DNA of 64,000 nt from Enterococcus sp. DIV0212c (GCF_017377505.1 NZ_JAFREN010000004.1:248001-312000), one strand, 5' to 3'. Shown: positions 1-9,333, counted from the stretch's first letter. Program-made: numbers and translations. Notes: generated from the letters alone by a model not told the origin.

Positions 1-1284
1 GATCGTCGGTTGCAGGTCTTGATTTCCCGCTGATTCTTGAATTTGTGTCAGTGTTTGAATCAATTGTTGAATGACCACTTGTTGACGACCTAAGCTTTCT
101 GATAACTGTTGTTTTAATACTTCACGTTCAGCTGGTGTCAAACGATTGTCTCGCAGTTGCTCAACAACCGAAGCTACACTTGAACTGATTGTTTGGATTG
201 CTTGTAAGGTTACTTTCATACTACTTGTAATGCCAGGTAAAGCTTCTTGCAATTTAGCCGCTCCTTCAGATGTTGCCGTAGCTAAACTATCCGCTTGATC
301 ACCTAGCTTTTGAATTTCTGGTAATGCATTTTGAACACCTTGAATAATCGTCAATCCTTGTTTTGCTTCATTGATTCCTTCATTCATCGTTTGTTCCACT
401 GAAGCAAAATCTTCATCGATCATCGCTAATTGTTTGCCGGCATTTTGAATTTCCGGAATTTTCTCCTGCAAGGTTAAAATAACTTTTGCCTGTTCTTTGA
501 TCGTCGGCATCTTATCATTTAGATCAACTAGTTTTGTACCTAAAGCATCGACTTGGGGTAAATAATCCACAAATTCATTTGCTTTAGCTAACTTTGTTTT
601 CAACTCCGGCATTTTTCCATGGAGAGCAACAACCTCTTGTGTATACTTATCAATTTGATCAATATTTTCATCGGTTGAAAGAATCATGTTCTTTACCTTA
701 GTAATGCTGACTAAATTAGAATCTAAATTGTATCCAATATCATTAAACACTCCAACTAACGTGCTGCTGGCGGTTTTGATAAATTGATCTGTGATTTGGG
801 CCTGTAACGATGATGCCCCTTTGTCTGCAATTTTTGGTGCAATTGCATTGATTTTCTCGTTGATCGAATAGTCTATTTTTGGTTTAGTAATTTCTCCTGT
901 TGTAAAGCTCAATAAATCTTTAGAGAAATCTTTTGGTAAATAAATCCCGGCATAATACTTACCGGATTTGACCCCTTTATCCAATTCTTCTTTTGAATCA
1001 ACAAATTTCCAGCCTAACTGCTTATTTTTATGAAGGTTTTTCAAGACCTCATCGCCTATATTGACTTCTTTATCTTTGAAAGTCGCAGCTTTGTCGTCGC
1101 TGTATACGGCAATCGGCAGTTCTCCTGTATTTGCGTATGGATCCCACAATGCTTTGATATTGAACCATGCATAAAGTGATGGAATGATCATCAGTGCAAT
1201 AATCAAAAATGTAGCGATCGGGTTTTTAAAAATCCGTTGCCAATCTAATTTAAATAACTTCAATGTATTTTTTATGTGTTTCAT
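1..1284 (-). CDS. YhgE/Pip family membrane protein, C-terminus cut by window edge
   Basis: This open frame runs 428 codons from an ATG at 1284 to the window edge with no stop, so the C-terminal part is missing. The N-terminus ([20 protein letters not shown]) leads into a membrane segment at about residues 22-40 ending in PSLYAWFNI, typical of YhgE/Pip proteins. A large extracellular domain rich in coiled-coil heptads follows. Full-length members have a C-terminal group of membrane helices that would lie off the window. The family includes phage-infection proteins and type VII secretion-linked exporters; the role here is unknown. A GGTGAG ribosome binding site precedes the start. Confidence 0.88.
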   Translation of the reverse strand, partial: MKHIKNTLKLFKLDWQRIFKNPIATFLIIALMIIPSLYAWFNIKALWDPYANTGELPIAVYSDDKAATFKDKEVNIGDEVLKNLHKNKQLGWKFVDSKEELDKGVKSGKYYAGIYLPKDFSKDLLSFTTGEITKPKIDYSINEKINAIAPKIADKGASSLQAQITDQFIKTASSTLVGVFNDIGYNLDSNLVSITKVKNMILSTDENIDQIDKYTQEVVALHGKMPELKTKLAKANEFVDYLPQVDALGTKLVDLNDKMPTIKEQAKVILTLQEKIPEIQNAGKQLAMIDEDFASVEQTMNEGINEAKQGLTIIQGVQNALPEIQKLGDQADSLATATSEGAAKLQEALPGITSSMKVTLQAIQTISSSVASVVEQLRDNRLTPAEREVLKQQLSESLGRQQVVIQQLIQTLTQIQESAGNQDLQPTI

Positions 1285-1316
1285 CCTGCTCACCTACTCT
1301 TTTTAATGACTGATTT

Positions 1317-1346
1317 ACTTTAGCATAATTTTTTTATCAATAACAA
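1317..1346 (-). promoter_or_regulatory. Predicted sigma-A promoter for the YhgE-like gene
   Basis: On the minus strand, TTGTTA (1341-1346) and TAAAGT (1317-1322) are separated by 18 bases, and a TGC extended -10 element precedes the second hexamer. It lies 33 bases before the start codon. Read from sequence only. Confidence 0.5.
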
Positions 1347-1371
1347 ATGAAAATTCCTTTTTTTGTCCATT

Positions 1372-1401
1372 TCTACGACAGGTTTCTTGAATTGTCGTAG
1401 A
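1372..1401. promoter_or_regulatory. Inverted repeat upstream of the YhgE-like gene, possible operator
   Basis: A perfect 9-base inverted repeat (TCTACGACA ... TGTCGTAGA) has a 12-base spacer. Neither strand has a T-run after it, so it is not an obvious terminator. It lies about 25 bases upstream of the predicted -35 box and could be a repressor site. No regulator gene is visible nearby in the window. Confidence 0.3.
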
Positions 1402-1525
1402 GATTTTCTTCATGTGTTTATTTCTAAACTTGAATTGCTGCTTTTGTTTTTTCAGTTAATACTTCCCGGCACCTCAAAAAAGACAAACTCATCCGAATGA
1501 ATCAGCTTGCCTTTATTTTTTGAAC

Positions 1526-1753
1526 CTATAGTTTTGCTGAAAAATCTGATACTACTTTTTTCACTTCGTTTACTGAATCAGGATTTAAATAAGAAAGTGC
1601 TCTAGGAACCACGCTCATAAGATACATCTTATCAAGCTTATCCGTTGATTTTCTTTCCATCAATTCTGCCAGCAAATGTTTCATGTCTTCTTGATGATCT
1701 GCTTTTGTTCGATCCATTATGAAGTCATAAAATTGCTTTTCTTCTGCTTTCAT
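1526..1753 (-). CDS. Small conserved-looking hypothetical protein, 75 aa
   Basis: I do not recognise this protein. It is 75 residues, charged and probably all-helical, with no signal peptide or membrane segment, so cytoplasmic. An AGGGGG ribosome binding site sits 7 bases before the ATG, which is the main reason to accept it as a gene. It lies between the YhgE-like gene and the flavoprotein gene on the same strand, but about 200 bases from each, so it is probably its own transcript. Confidence 0.6.
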   Translation of the reverse strand: MKAEEKQFYDFIMDRTKADHQEDMKHLLAELMERKSTDKLDKMYLMSVVPRALSYLNPDSVNEVKKVVSDFSAKL

Positions 1754-1954
1754 CGGCTATGCCCCCTAGAGATTTTATTCTATTATAAACTTTAATAACA
1801 ATAAGTAGTAGTAATTTGCATTTATCCAAAAAATGGAAATTATATAAAAAAACAGCAAAAATAAAATATGAGTATTTCACTGATTTTTGACATAGTAACA
1901 GAATATCATTCGAGTTTTCATCTGATAATCCACTTTTGCAAAACAATAAACCAT

Positions 1955-3298
1955 TTATACTTTATATTTCTCAATCAAAAACTCATAAGCCGCCCGACTG
2001 ATGATTCCCATCGGCTGATTGATTGCCGGATTAAAGTAAAAATCCATTGTAACTAATTCTTCCAGTGTCGTTTCCTTATCGATTGCTAAAGATAATGTAT
2101 TGATCGATTGAGTAATATCCTTTTCAGACATCAATTGCCCGCCAATCAATTTGTGTGATCCTTTTTCAAAAACCAATTTGATATGCACGTCTTCTTGTAA
2201 TTCAAGGTAAGGAAGTTGACATGGTAATGTTAAAAAAATCCCTTCTACTTCAATGCCTTCAAACTTAGCTTCCTCTTCTGTTAAACCAGTACTGGCCACA
2301 TAACTGTCGAAAATTTTAGTCGCCGTTGTTTTTTGCGTCATGTTATATTTCATAGAATGTCCCAACACATTCATCGCTGCAACCGTGGCGCTTCTTACAA
2401 CATTATTCACTAAAGGAATAAATGATTTACGGTAACTGTTGCGTACAGGATAAGAAATAACGTCTCCCAAAGCAAAAATATCTGGATCACTTGTTTGCAT
2501 TTGTTCATTAACACGAATAGTCCCGTTTGTATTTAAATCTAAAAAGTCTTTCACCAAAGATGTATCTGGACGTGCATTCACAGCCACGATCACATAATCA
2601 TTTCTGATTTCTTCATTGGTTGTTTTCGTTATAAACATCTCTTCATCAATATCTGAAAATCCAATAACACTTTCGTTCAAATGAAGAAACGCACCAGAAT
2701 CTTTTATTTTTTGTTCGATGATTGACGAAATTTCTTTCCCTAAATAACGGAAAAGTACAGAATCTGCACTTTCAATCAAATGAACCTCTTTACCTTGTCC
2801 TTTCAACGCATCACACAACTCTACGCCAATGTACCCACCACCGATAATAGAGATCGATTTGGCTTTTTCTAGTTTCTCCAACACTTCTACAGAACTAGAA
2901 TAGCTCTTAAAAACAGTTACTTTGTCCTTACTTGGTAGTGTCATATTTGTTGAAAATTGATTTGATCCTGTTGCAAGAATCAACTTATCATAGCTTACTT
3001 CATGATGTTTCCCCTGAACATCTTCATAGAGGATTATTTTTTTCTTTGGATTTATCGTAGTAACTGTTGCATTAAGTAACACATCTACGCCTTTATTATC
3101 TAATTCTTCTGATGTTAGATACCTCACCTTGTTCAATTCATCGACCATTTTATTCATTTTCAAAACGATTCCACTTGAAACAAAGCTAACCTCACTTCTT
3201 TTTTCTACTAGAAGAACTTCAGTTTGAGAATTTAACTTTTTTAACGTCAGTGCTGCTTGAAGCCCTCCATGTGAGGCCCCGATAATTACCACTTTCAC
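1955..3298 (-). CDS. NADH peroxidase/oxidase-like FAD-dependent disulfide reductase family protein lacking the redox cysteine
   Basis: The protein is 447 aa, the same size as enterococcal NADH peroxidase. It has an N-terminal FAD-binding GASHGG (residues 7-12) with His10 kept, an NAD-binding GGGYIGVE near residue 155, the FAD motif ALGDV near 280 and a C-terminal dimerisation domain. In Npx, Nox and CoA-disulfide reductase the redox centre is Cys42/43 in SF-SCG; here it reads SFVSSG, placing serine at residue 42. Peroxidase or oxidase chemistry by the known route is therefore unlikely. The GTG start at 3298 was chosen because GAGG lies 7 bases upstream; a longer frame to 3367 has no such site. 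The Mga-like regulator gene is divergent. Confidence 0.85.
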   Translation of the reverse strand: MKVVIIGASHGGLQAALTLKKLNSQTEVLLVEKRSEVSFVSSGIVLKMNKMVDELNKVRYLTSEELDNKGVDVLLNATVTTINPKKKIILYEDVQGKHHEVSYDKLILATGSNQFSTNMTLPSKDKVTVFKSYSSSVEVLEKLEKAKSISIIGGGYIGVELCDALKGQGKEVHLIESADSVLFRYLGKEISSIIEQKIKDSGAFLHLNESVIGFSDIDEEMFITKTTNEEIRNDYVIVAVNARPDTSLVKDFLDLNTNGTIRVNEQMQTSDPDIFALGDVISYPVRNSYRKSFIPLVNNVVRSATVAAMNVLGHSMKYNMTQKTTATKIFDSYVASTGLTEEEAKFEGIEVEGIFLTLPCQLPYLELQEDVHIKLVFEKGSHKLIGGQLMSEKDITQSINTLSLAIDKETTLEELVTMDFYFNPAINQPMGIISRAAYEFLIEKYKV

Positions 3299-3392
3299 CA
3301 AGGTTCCTCTCCCTTCAATCAAATAAGTCATTGCTATAATTTTATAAATACAAAATAACAATAACATTCTGTTCCATTATATATAAAATATC

Positions 3393-3408
3393 ATTATTTT
3401 AAAATAAT
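3393..3408. promoter_or_regulatory. AT-only perfect palindrome between divergent genes
   Basis: A 16-base perfect palindrome (ATTATTTT/AAAATAAT) sits in the spacer between the flavoprotein and Mga-like genes, beside a TATAAT at about 3379-3384 on the minus strand. It could be an operator, but its composition makes chance likely. Confidence 0.2.
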
Positions 3409-3442
3409 AATAAGTAGAAAATTTCTTTTTATAAGTTCCGTA

Positions 3443-3471
3443 TTGCCATTTTCTCACGAATCAAGTATGCT
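3443..3471 (+). promoter_or_regulatory. Predicted promoter for the Mga-like regulator gene
   Basis: TTGCCA (3443-3448) and TATGCT (3466-3471) are separated by 17 bases. The leader would be very short, with transcription starting near the Shine-Dalgarno sequence, so the call is tentative. Confidence 0.4.
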
Positions 3472-3489
3472 TAAAGTGAGGTGTCTATT

Positions 3490-4971
3490 ATGCTTAAACG
3501 AGATTTTTTAGAAAAGCCCTTTGATTATATGAATGATATATTATTATTTTTATACAACAATCAAGGCAGTGCAACAAAAAATGAGTTAGTTAGTGAATTT
3601 AGAATCAGCTTACCAACTTTGAATGAATATTTATCTTTTCTACAAAGCTTTCTTGAAGAAAACAACGTAGATGAAGAAGTTGAAATAACTTTGCAAGGGG
3701 AGAATATTTCTTTGAAAAAACACCTAACTTTCCCATTAAAGAAAGTTGTTGTTCTTTTTTTAGAAAAATCCATTAAATTTCAGATGGTCAATCAATTGTT
3801 CAACAAAGGTGAATTAACTTGTGATTATTTTCAACTGAATTATGCGATTAGTTCTGCGACTTATTATCGCAAGATTACAGAATTAAATGAACTTCTCAAA
3901 GAATTCCGACTGCAAATCAAGCGTGGAAAACTAGTCGGTGAAGAAAAACAGATTCGTTATTTCTTCTTTAATTTCTTTTGGTTTCTTTTTGAAGATAAGT
4001 CTAATCTGGAAAAAGAAACTGCTAATCAATATCTTGGTTTTGTAGATATTTTGAAAGAGTCTCTTAATCTGTCTTTCGATCCAACTGAAGTATTGCAAAT
4101 TAAGCTGTGGATGAAAATTTCTTTCCGCCGACTGACTGCAGATTACAACCCAGTCATCAGTCCTAACTATGATTATCCCGACCGACCGTTGTTTGAAGAG
4201 ATAAATTTAGCCTTACATACATATATGAAAAAAATCGACCGTCCATATACTATTTACGAAGCCTACATGTTTTATGATTTCTTTTGTTCTATGCATAATT
4301 TTTCGCCTAATTCATTTTTTGCATTTAGATTGGCTGAAAAACAGCGTAGAGAAAGTTCTTATTTAAACTATATGAATAAAGTTATCTTAAAATATCTAAA
4401 GCAACAAGGTTATTTATCTAGCTACGCTTCTTCAGCTCGTTTGTTATACATTGAAAATTTATTGTTTCAGCTGCATTCTCAGCTTTATTACTTTGATGGT
4501 TTCATCTTACCGTTCGATAGTTGGACGATTAAATCGATCGTCAATGCGCATCGTCATCCATTTTCTGGTAATGAAGTTTTTGAACTGATGGATATTGCGA
4601 CTAAAAAGTTTGATCAAGATGGTGAAAAAGGCAGTTATAAAAATAAATTCACTGAAATCCACTATACGATCATTTTAAATCACATTGCTGAATTGAATGA
4701 AGAAAAAATTGCGATTGGTGTTTATCATTCATTAAATCCCTTCGTCGGTGATTTAGTGATTCAGCATCTTACAAATATTTTAGGCCACAAATATCCAATT
4801 AAAGCCGAAGCCTTCAAAGAAGATAGTCATTATGATATACTACTTTCCAATATTTATAGTGATATGATCGCAGAAAAACAAGAATTGGTCTATATTTTTT
4901 CTGATATTGGTAATAGTTATGATATGGCTGAAATTGAAAAATTGATTATTCAACTAATTGATAAGAGGTAA
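3490..4971 (+). CDS. Mga-like helix-turn-helix transcription regulator
   Basis: This 493-aa protein has the layout of the Mga/PRD-type regulators of streptococci and enterococci. An N-terminal HTH region (about residues 10-60, GSATKNELVSEFRIS) is followed by a second HTH of the Mga type (about 95-150, SSATYYRKITELNELLKEF), a long helical middle and a C-terminal EIIB-like domain. The protein is cytoplasmic. The ATG at 3490 has GAGG 8 bases upstream; the alternative GTG at 3481 overlaps that site. It is divergent from the cysteine-less flavoprotein, an obvious candidate target. The effector is unknown. Confidence 0.8.
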   Translation: MLKRDFLEKPFDYMNDILLFLYNNQGSATKNELVSEFRISLPTLNEYLSFLQSFLEENNVDEEVEITLQGENISLKKHLTFPLKKVVVLFLEKSIKFQMVNQLFNKGELTCDYFQLNYAISSATYYRKITELNELLKEFRLQIKRGKLVGEEKQIRYFFFNFFWFLFEDKSNLEKETANQYLGFVDILKESLNLSFDPTEVLQIKLWMKISFRRLTADYNPVISPNYDYPDRPLFEEINLALHTYMKKIDRPYTIYEAYMFYDFFCSMHNFSPNSFFAFRLAEKQRRESSYLNYMNKVILKYLKQQGYLSSYASSARLLYIENLLFQLHSQLYYFDGFILPFDSWTIKSIVNAHRHPFSGNEVFELMDIATKKFDQDGEKGSYKNKFTEIHYTIILNHIAELNEEKIAIGVYHSLNPFVGDLVIQHLTNILGHKYPIKAEAFKEDSHYDILLSNIYSDMIAEKQELVYIFSDIGNSYDMAEIEKLIIQLIDKR

Positions 4972-5009
4972 CAAACCGTTTGTTTCATTTATCACTAACT
5001 GAAATTATA

Positions 5010-5045
5010 ACAGAGAATACTTCCTTGGTGTTCTCTGTTTTCTCT
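5010..5045 (+). terminator. Terminator after the Mga-like gene
   Basis: An 8-base stem (ACAGAGAA/TTCTCTGT, 5010-5017 with 5031-5038) is followed by a short T-rich run. It lies 39 bases after the stop codon. Confidence 0.6.
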
Positions 5046-5169
5046 ATGTTTGCTAAATTTAATGAGAATTATTTATATATATATCATACCACAAATTCTA
5101 ATTTTATTTTGTTTTTATTTTTATAATTATAAAAAAATACAAAACACTTACATTCATTTAGTTAAAATA

Positions 5170-5200
5170 AAAAAACGATAAAATTTTATCGTTTTTTATT
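5170..5200 (-). terminator. Terminator overlapping the signal peptidase stop codon
   Basis: A perfect stem made of AAAACGATAAAA and TTTTATCGTTTT with T-runs on both strands, so it can act in both directions. The stop codon at 5196-5198 lies in its flank. Confidence 0.75.
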
Positions 5201-6050
5201 TTATCCATCCTATATCATCAAACGGAGCAAATCTAAACGAAACAACCCCTTCAATCGCCTGACCATCAACTAATCCAAAAGCTCTACTGTCACTTGAATT
5301 ATTTCGATTATCTCCTAATACAAAATAATGTCCTTTAGGAATTTTTTTCAGTTGTGACAGTTGTTTCAAGCTCTCTTCAGACAAATTTACTTTGATTGTT
5401 CCATCCGGTAATTCACTAGCTGCGGAGAATTCTGAAACTTTTGGCAACGATTCTGCCTGATGATTGATAAATAAATCATTTCCTTCGGTCCATACTAAGT
5501 CTCCTGGCATAGCAATGATCCGTTTAACATACTGAAACTCACTTTTTACAGGTGGTTTAAATGTAACGATCTCATATCTTTTTGGTTCTTTCGTGCGACG
5601 CACTATCACTCGATCTCCATTGAGTAACGTTGGCTTCATCGAGTCTCCATCCACCATATGAGGAGAAGTATTCAAGATAAAGAAAAAGACAAATAATGCA
5701 AATAAAACGACTGGAAACATAAATTTGACGATTTCAATAATATTCTCTTTTTGTCTTTTCTTTTTTCTTTTTTCAAATTCTTCTTTTGTTAATTTTTTCT
5801 TTTTTCTCTTTTTATTGATCGGTGCTGAATTACTAACAACTTCTTCCCTATTCCTAGGTCTTGGTTTCATTACAGGTTCTTCTCTCATTGAATCCATACG
5901 TTCTCTGGGTTGAGGACGTTTCTTTTTAGGTCTTGGCTGTTGCGGCCTTTTATTCTTGTTAGTATTTTTATTTTTCGATTGCTTTCCTTTATTAAACTTC
6001 CTTTTTAATTGACGTTTTAATCGTTCAAAACGTTCTTTGATTTCATCCAT
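5196..6050 (-). CDS. Signal peptidase I with a long basic N-terminal extension
   Basis: This membrane serine/lysine protease removes signal peptides from exported proteins. The 284-aa protein keeps the catalytic boxes: GDSMKPTL with Ser137, YVKRIIAMPGD with Lys176, and GDNRNNSSDSRAFG near the C-terminus. One membrane helix lies at about residues 108-127. The oddity is residues 1-105, a very basic region (runs such as KKRKKKK plus Pro/Arg stretches) where most Gram-positive type I peptidases have only a short tail. The ATG at 6050 was chosen because GAGG lies 6 bases upstream; a TTG at 6062 overlaps that site. It appears to be monocistronic. Confidence 0.9.
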   Translation of the reverse strand: MDEIKERFERLKRQLKRKFNKGKQSKNKNTNKNKRPQQPRPKKKRPQPRERMDSMREEPVMKPRPRNREEVVSNSAPINKKRKKKKLTKEEFEKRKKKRQKENIIEIVKFMFPVVLFALFVFFFILNTSPHMVDGDSMKPTLLNGDRVIVRRTKEPKRYEIVTFKPPVKSEFQYVKRIIAMPGDLVWTEGNDLFINHQAESLPKVSEFSAASELPDGTIKVNLSEESLKQLSQLKKIPKGHYFVLGDNRNNSSDSRAFGLVDGQAIEGVVSFRFAPFDDIGWIK

Positions 6051-6307
6051 GATCCACCTCAATCATACCGTTTATGCTCTAATTTAAGAATAACAGACTG
6101 TCGCATCTTTTTCCATATATAAACGACCTAAAGTAAAGAAGCATTATACAGCATTTATTTCATCATGCCACAATTGAAACTATGTACATTGTTTATGAAG
6201 AACAGCCTCTGTTTAAACTGACTGTTTTACTCACTTTCCTAGCAAAGTATTCTCAATATATTTTTATTCTTTTCACTACTTATCGGGTTACTGATTCATT
6301 GAAAAAA

Positions 6308-6347
6308 GTGAGTGGAACAAAACTTTTAAAAGTTTTGCTCCACTCAC
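6308..6347. repeat. Family-1 palindromic repeat, single hairpin
   Basis: A near-perfect 40-base hairpin starting GTGAGTGGAACAAAAC and ending in its complement. It belongs to the repeat family also seen at 11442, 14861, 17855, 41218, 46431 and 63879. It sits between the LysM gene end and the signal peptidase start and may serve as a terminator. The rest of 6063-6413 holds nothing else I can support. Confidence 0.75.
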
Positions 6348-6413
6348 CTAATTTGATAACATCTAGTCATGATAGCCGAAACCTTTTTTGATTTAACTTC
6401 TCACTAACTCTTC

Positions 6414-6797
6414 TTATTTATCCAATACTAATTCTTGACCTTCAATAATAACGCTGTTGCCAAGCTGATTTTTATTCATTAATGTTTGGAGCGATAATCC
6501 TGAATCTTGAGCAATTTCCCATAGTGTCTGTCCGTCTTTGACAACATAGACTTCTTTAGGTTCTTCATTTTGTTTGCTTTCAGCAGTTGAAGTGGGATTG
6601 TCAGTCGTTTGTGACTGCGCACCCTCAACTACAGGAGCAGGGACGGAAACTCCATCACCAGCTGTCTCTGGGGTCCATGATCCTCCAGCTGATGCACCTA
6701 AAACCAATGAACCAGACATAAAGTAAATTGCAGTACTAAACAATATTGTAGAAAAAATCAACAGTATAGGATATTTTTTATTGATTCGTTTTTTCAT
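6414..6797 (-). CDS. Membrane-anchored LysM domain protein
   Basis: This 127-aa protein has a basic N-terminus, one hydrophobic segment (about residues 8-35) and an external linker rich in Pro, Ser and Thr. It ends in one LysM domain (about 83-127, VYVVKDGQTLWEIAQDSG through the end), which binds peptidoglycan or chitin-like glycans. No catalytic domain is present, so it probably tethers or senses the wall. The ATG at 6797 follows GAAGGGAAG; a GTG at 6818 is less likely. It is the last gene of an operon with the coiled-coil and two-helix membrane proteins, 33 bases after the former. Confidence 0.85.
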   Translation of the reverse strand: MKKRINKKYPILLIFSTILFSTAIYFMSGSLVLGASAGGSWTPETAGDGVSVPAPVVEGAQSQTTDNPTSTAESKQNEEPKEVYVVKDGQTLWEIAQDSGLSLQTLMNKNQLGNSVIIEGQELVLDK

Positions 6798-6830
6798 ATT
6801 GTTCTTCCCTTCATTCACGTCTTACAATAA

Positions 6831-8186
6831 TTAGTTTCCTGATTTATCCAAACGTGATAATTTGTTTAAGCGTTCTTCTAACTCACGGTAGATCGTCATT
6901 ACTTCATTCTTAGACTCTTCTACTTCGTTAGAGATATTTTTCGCACGATTTCCGATATTTAGCATTTCAAGTTCAGCTGAGTTGACCATGTGTTTCGCTT
7001 CAACTTGTGCTTCGCTGATGATACGGTTTGCTTCTTTCTTAGCAGAAACCATTACTTCACCAATCTCTTGTTGTGATTTCAAGGCTTCTTCTTGTAAAGA
7101 TTGATTTTTCAATAATAAATCATTGATTTGTTGTTTTGCTTGTAGTAGTTCAGCTAATTGATTTCCTGTAGCTTCCCCTGTAGCAGACATGCTGCGCATT
7201 GTTTCTAGTTCAGCATTTAAGTTTTCTAGTTCTTCTTCTTTTTCTTTATAAATACTTCTTAAACCAGCTAATTCAGATTCAAACACATTTTTTTGAATAG
7301 AATATTTATCATTCAAGCCTTGAATACGACCCAGATTTGTTTCTAATTCGCTTTTATCTTTTAGAACTGTTTCCAATTCTTTTTTCAATTCTTCAACACG
7401 ACTGTTATCGACAGAAATATCACTACTTGTTGATAGCGTGATTTCTTTGTCTTTTAGTTCTTGGTTTTCTTGTTGTAATTGGTGCATTTGTTCTTGAAGA
7501 TCAGCAAGTTTTTGTGTTAACTCTTGATTTTCTTTATTAGTAGTTTGAAGTTTTTCATTCAATGATTCTAATTCCATCTTCACCGTCTCCAATGCTTCTT
7601 GTTTTTCTCCGATACTTCCTCGGGCTGCTAGATCTGCTTGTAATTGTTGTACTTCTTTTTCTTTTTCAAGAATTTGTGTTTCCAATGCTTTGTCTTTTTC
7701 AACAAGAGCTTTTTCTAGAGAAGCAATTTGTTCTTGCCCGCTGCTGTTTACTTTTTTCAATTCTTCTATTTGTGCTTTTAGTTTATCGTTTTCTTCTGTT
7801 GCATCAACAGATTGATGCGCATCTTCTAATTCCAAAAGTTCTGTTTCTTTTTGGTTAAGTTGTGTCGCCAGTTCATCGTTTGTAACTTTCAACAGTTCAA
7901 GCTCATCTTGATTGCTTTCAACTTTAAGTACTAATTGTTTATTTTGTTGAGATAAACGGAAATTTTCTTCTTTATTTTGTTCAAATTCCGATTCTTGTAA
8001 TCTGTATTCTTCGATCAATTCTCTTAATCGTGTAATCTCTTGTTCTTGTTCTGCCAATAAAGTATTATTGCTCGTTGTTGTTACCGCAACTGTCTGTTGC
8101 TCACTTTCCGAATTGAAATCTACATCTTGTGATAACTCTTCTTCGGAAACTTCGTTAATTTTTTTAATTAACCGTCTCTTTGCCAT
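6831..8186 (-). CDS. Long coiled-coil protein with a DivIVA-like C-terminal region
   Basis: The 451-aa protein is almost entirely heptad coiled coil from about residue 40, rich in Glu, Gln, Leu and Lys, with no signal peptide or membrane helix. The C-terminal 80 residues (AKKEANRIISEAQVEAKHMV and onward) resemble the helical tail of DivIVA/GpsB-type cell-division proteins, but I do not see the DivIVA N-terminal membrane-binding domain. A structural or scaffolding role at the cytoplasmic side is an inference. It lies between a two-helix membrane protein gene (32-base gap) and the LysM gene, so the three products may act together at the envelope. Confidence 0.7.
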   Translation of the reverse strand: MAKRRLIKKINEVSEEELSQDVDFNSESEQQTVAVTTTSNNTLLAEQEQEITRLRELIEEYRLQESEFEQNKEENFRLSQQNKQLVLKVESNQDELELLKVTNDELATQLNQKETELLELEDAHQSVDATEENDKLKAQIEELKKVNSSGQEQIASLEKALVEKDKALETQILEKEKEVQQLQADLAARGSIGEKQEALETVKMELESLNEKLQTTNKENQELTQKLADLQEQMHQLQQENQELKDKEITLSTSSDISVDNSRVEELKKELETVLKDKSELETNLGRIQGLNDKYSIQKNVFESELAGLRSIYKEKEEELENLNAELETMRSMSATGEATGNQLAELLQAKQQINDLLLKNQSLQEEALKSQQEIGEVMVSAKKEANRIISEAQVEAKHMVNSAELEMLNIGNRAKNISNEVEESKNEVMTIYRELEERLNKLSRLDKSGN

Positions 8187-8218
8187 ACGTTTTACACCCC
8201 GTCTTTTATTTCTCTACT

Positions 8219-8923
8219 CTATTTGTCTAGTTTTACGCTTTCTAAGTTAGTCTCTTTCGATTCTCTTGCGTAAACGATCGATTGTTTAGATAGCTTGTTT
8301 GTTTTATCTCGATATGTAAAGTTAAAATCAATCATTGTGATTTCTTTTACTGGCTGTAATTCCTTAATAAATGTTTCAATATTTTTCTCAGCCGTTTGAA
8401 AATCATTAAATGTTAGTGACGTTGGAAAAACCGAAACTGTTAATGTTTCCGTTTTTTGACTGATCATGATCGCCACATTCGCTTCACCAAAAAAGGGTTG
8501 CCAATCTCTTAAAAGCTGAAGTTCATAGTTATCTAACGCTTGGGCATCTCGACTTTCTACTACTTTTTTCCAAGGGAATTCAGTTAATTTTAATGAATTT
8601 TCTTTATAGCTTTCAATTTCAGCGCCAGAAGAAGCTCCCCCTCTGGCATCTTTAATCTCTTCTATTTTCAATTCTAAATCTTTATTATCTTTTCTTAAAG
8701 TATCTTGATTGTAAAGTATTCCAAAAAGTATTAGACAAAAAATAATTGCTGCCATCATCAAAAATAAAAGTGATCGATTATTTTCTTGATACTTATAAAA
8801 ATTGATCTTTCGTTTCATTTTTGGACTATCAGAATCCAGGCTTTCCAACTGGAAGCGAACATACAACTGATAACTGAAAAAAAGAAACAGTATTACTACT
8901 AATACAAACATAAAAATCGTCAT
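8219..8923 (-). CDS. Two-helix membrane protein of unknown function
   Basis: I do not recognise this 234-aa protein. It has a membrane segment at about residues 2-18, a short basic loop, a second segment at about 51-71, then a mixed alpha/beta domain of about 160 residues that would be on the outer face if the first segment is not cleaved. It is the first gene of the three-gene operon with the coiled-coil and LysM proteins, and a good promoter lies upstream. ATG at 8923 is 10 bases from AGGAG and TTG at 8926 is 7 bases from it; either may be used. Confidence 0.65.
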   Translation of the reverse strand: MTIFMFVLVVILFLFFSYQLYVRFQLESLDSDSPKMKRKINFYKYQENNRSLLFLMMAAIIFCLILFGILYNQDTLRKDNKDLELKIEEIKDARGGASSGAEIESYKENSLKLTEFPWKKVVESRDAQALDNYELQLLRDWQPFFGEANVAIMISQKTETLTVSVFPTSLTFNDFQTAEKNIETFIKELQPVKEITMIDFNFTYRDKTNKLSKQSIVYARESKETNLESVKLDK

Positions 8924-9016
8924 CAAATATAAACTCCTTTATCCCTTAATAAAAAAACACTGTATTTATCGATTTTTTTGAAAGTTATCCACTTTCCACC
9001 CAATTATACATAGTTT

Positions 9017-9045
9017 ATTGTAACATTACGTCACGTTATTGCCAA
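9017..9045 (-). promoter_or_regulatory. Promoter for the membrane/coiled-coil/LysM operon
   Basis: On the minus strand TTGGCA (9040-9045) and TACAAT (9017-9022) are separated by exactly 17 bases, giving a leader of about 90 bases before 8923. The rest of 8924-9333 is AT-rich with no other feature I can support. Confidence 0.65.
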
Positions 9046-9333
9046 CTTTTTTTTATAAACAAGCTTAAAGTCAATAAAAACAATAGGGTTTTTAAGATAA
9101 TTTAGTATTTTTTTATTAATTCAATTAGATGAAATCAATTATTTTGTATAGATAGTCTGTTTTCTTTTTCCAATATCAGTGTTTTTACTGTTTAATTCTA
9201 AAAAGTAAAAATAACAATGTATAAGTAGATAGTAACGCCCTTTAGTGTAGCATTACAGCAATTTTATTTTTGTCTCTATCACTGATAAAAACAAAATATG
9301 TTCAATAATTTTGGCTAATAACTACCTGATACG

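Noticed and set aside
1725..2056. Frames at 1725-1946 (minus) and 1868-2056 (plus)
   Set aside because: No ribosome binding site and low-complexity composition; they overlap the 75-aa gene and the end of the flavoprotein gene.
6182..6391. 69-aa frame on the plus strand
   Set aside because: It reads through the family-1 hairpin at 6308-6347 and has no good Shine-Dalgarno sequence; repeat DNA explains it.
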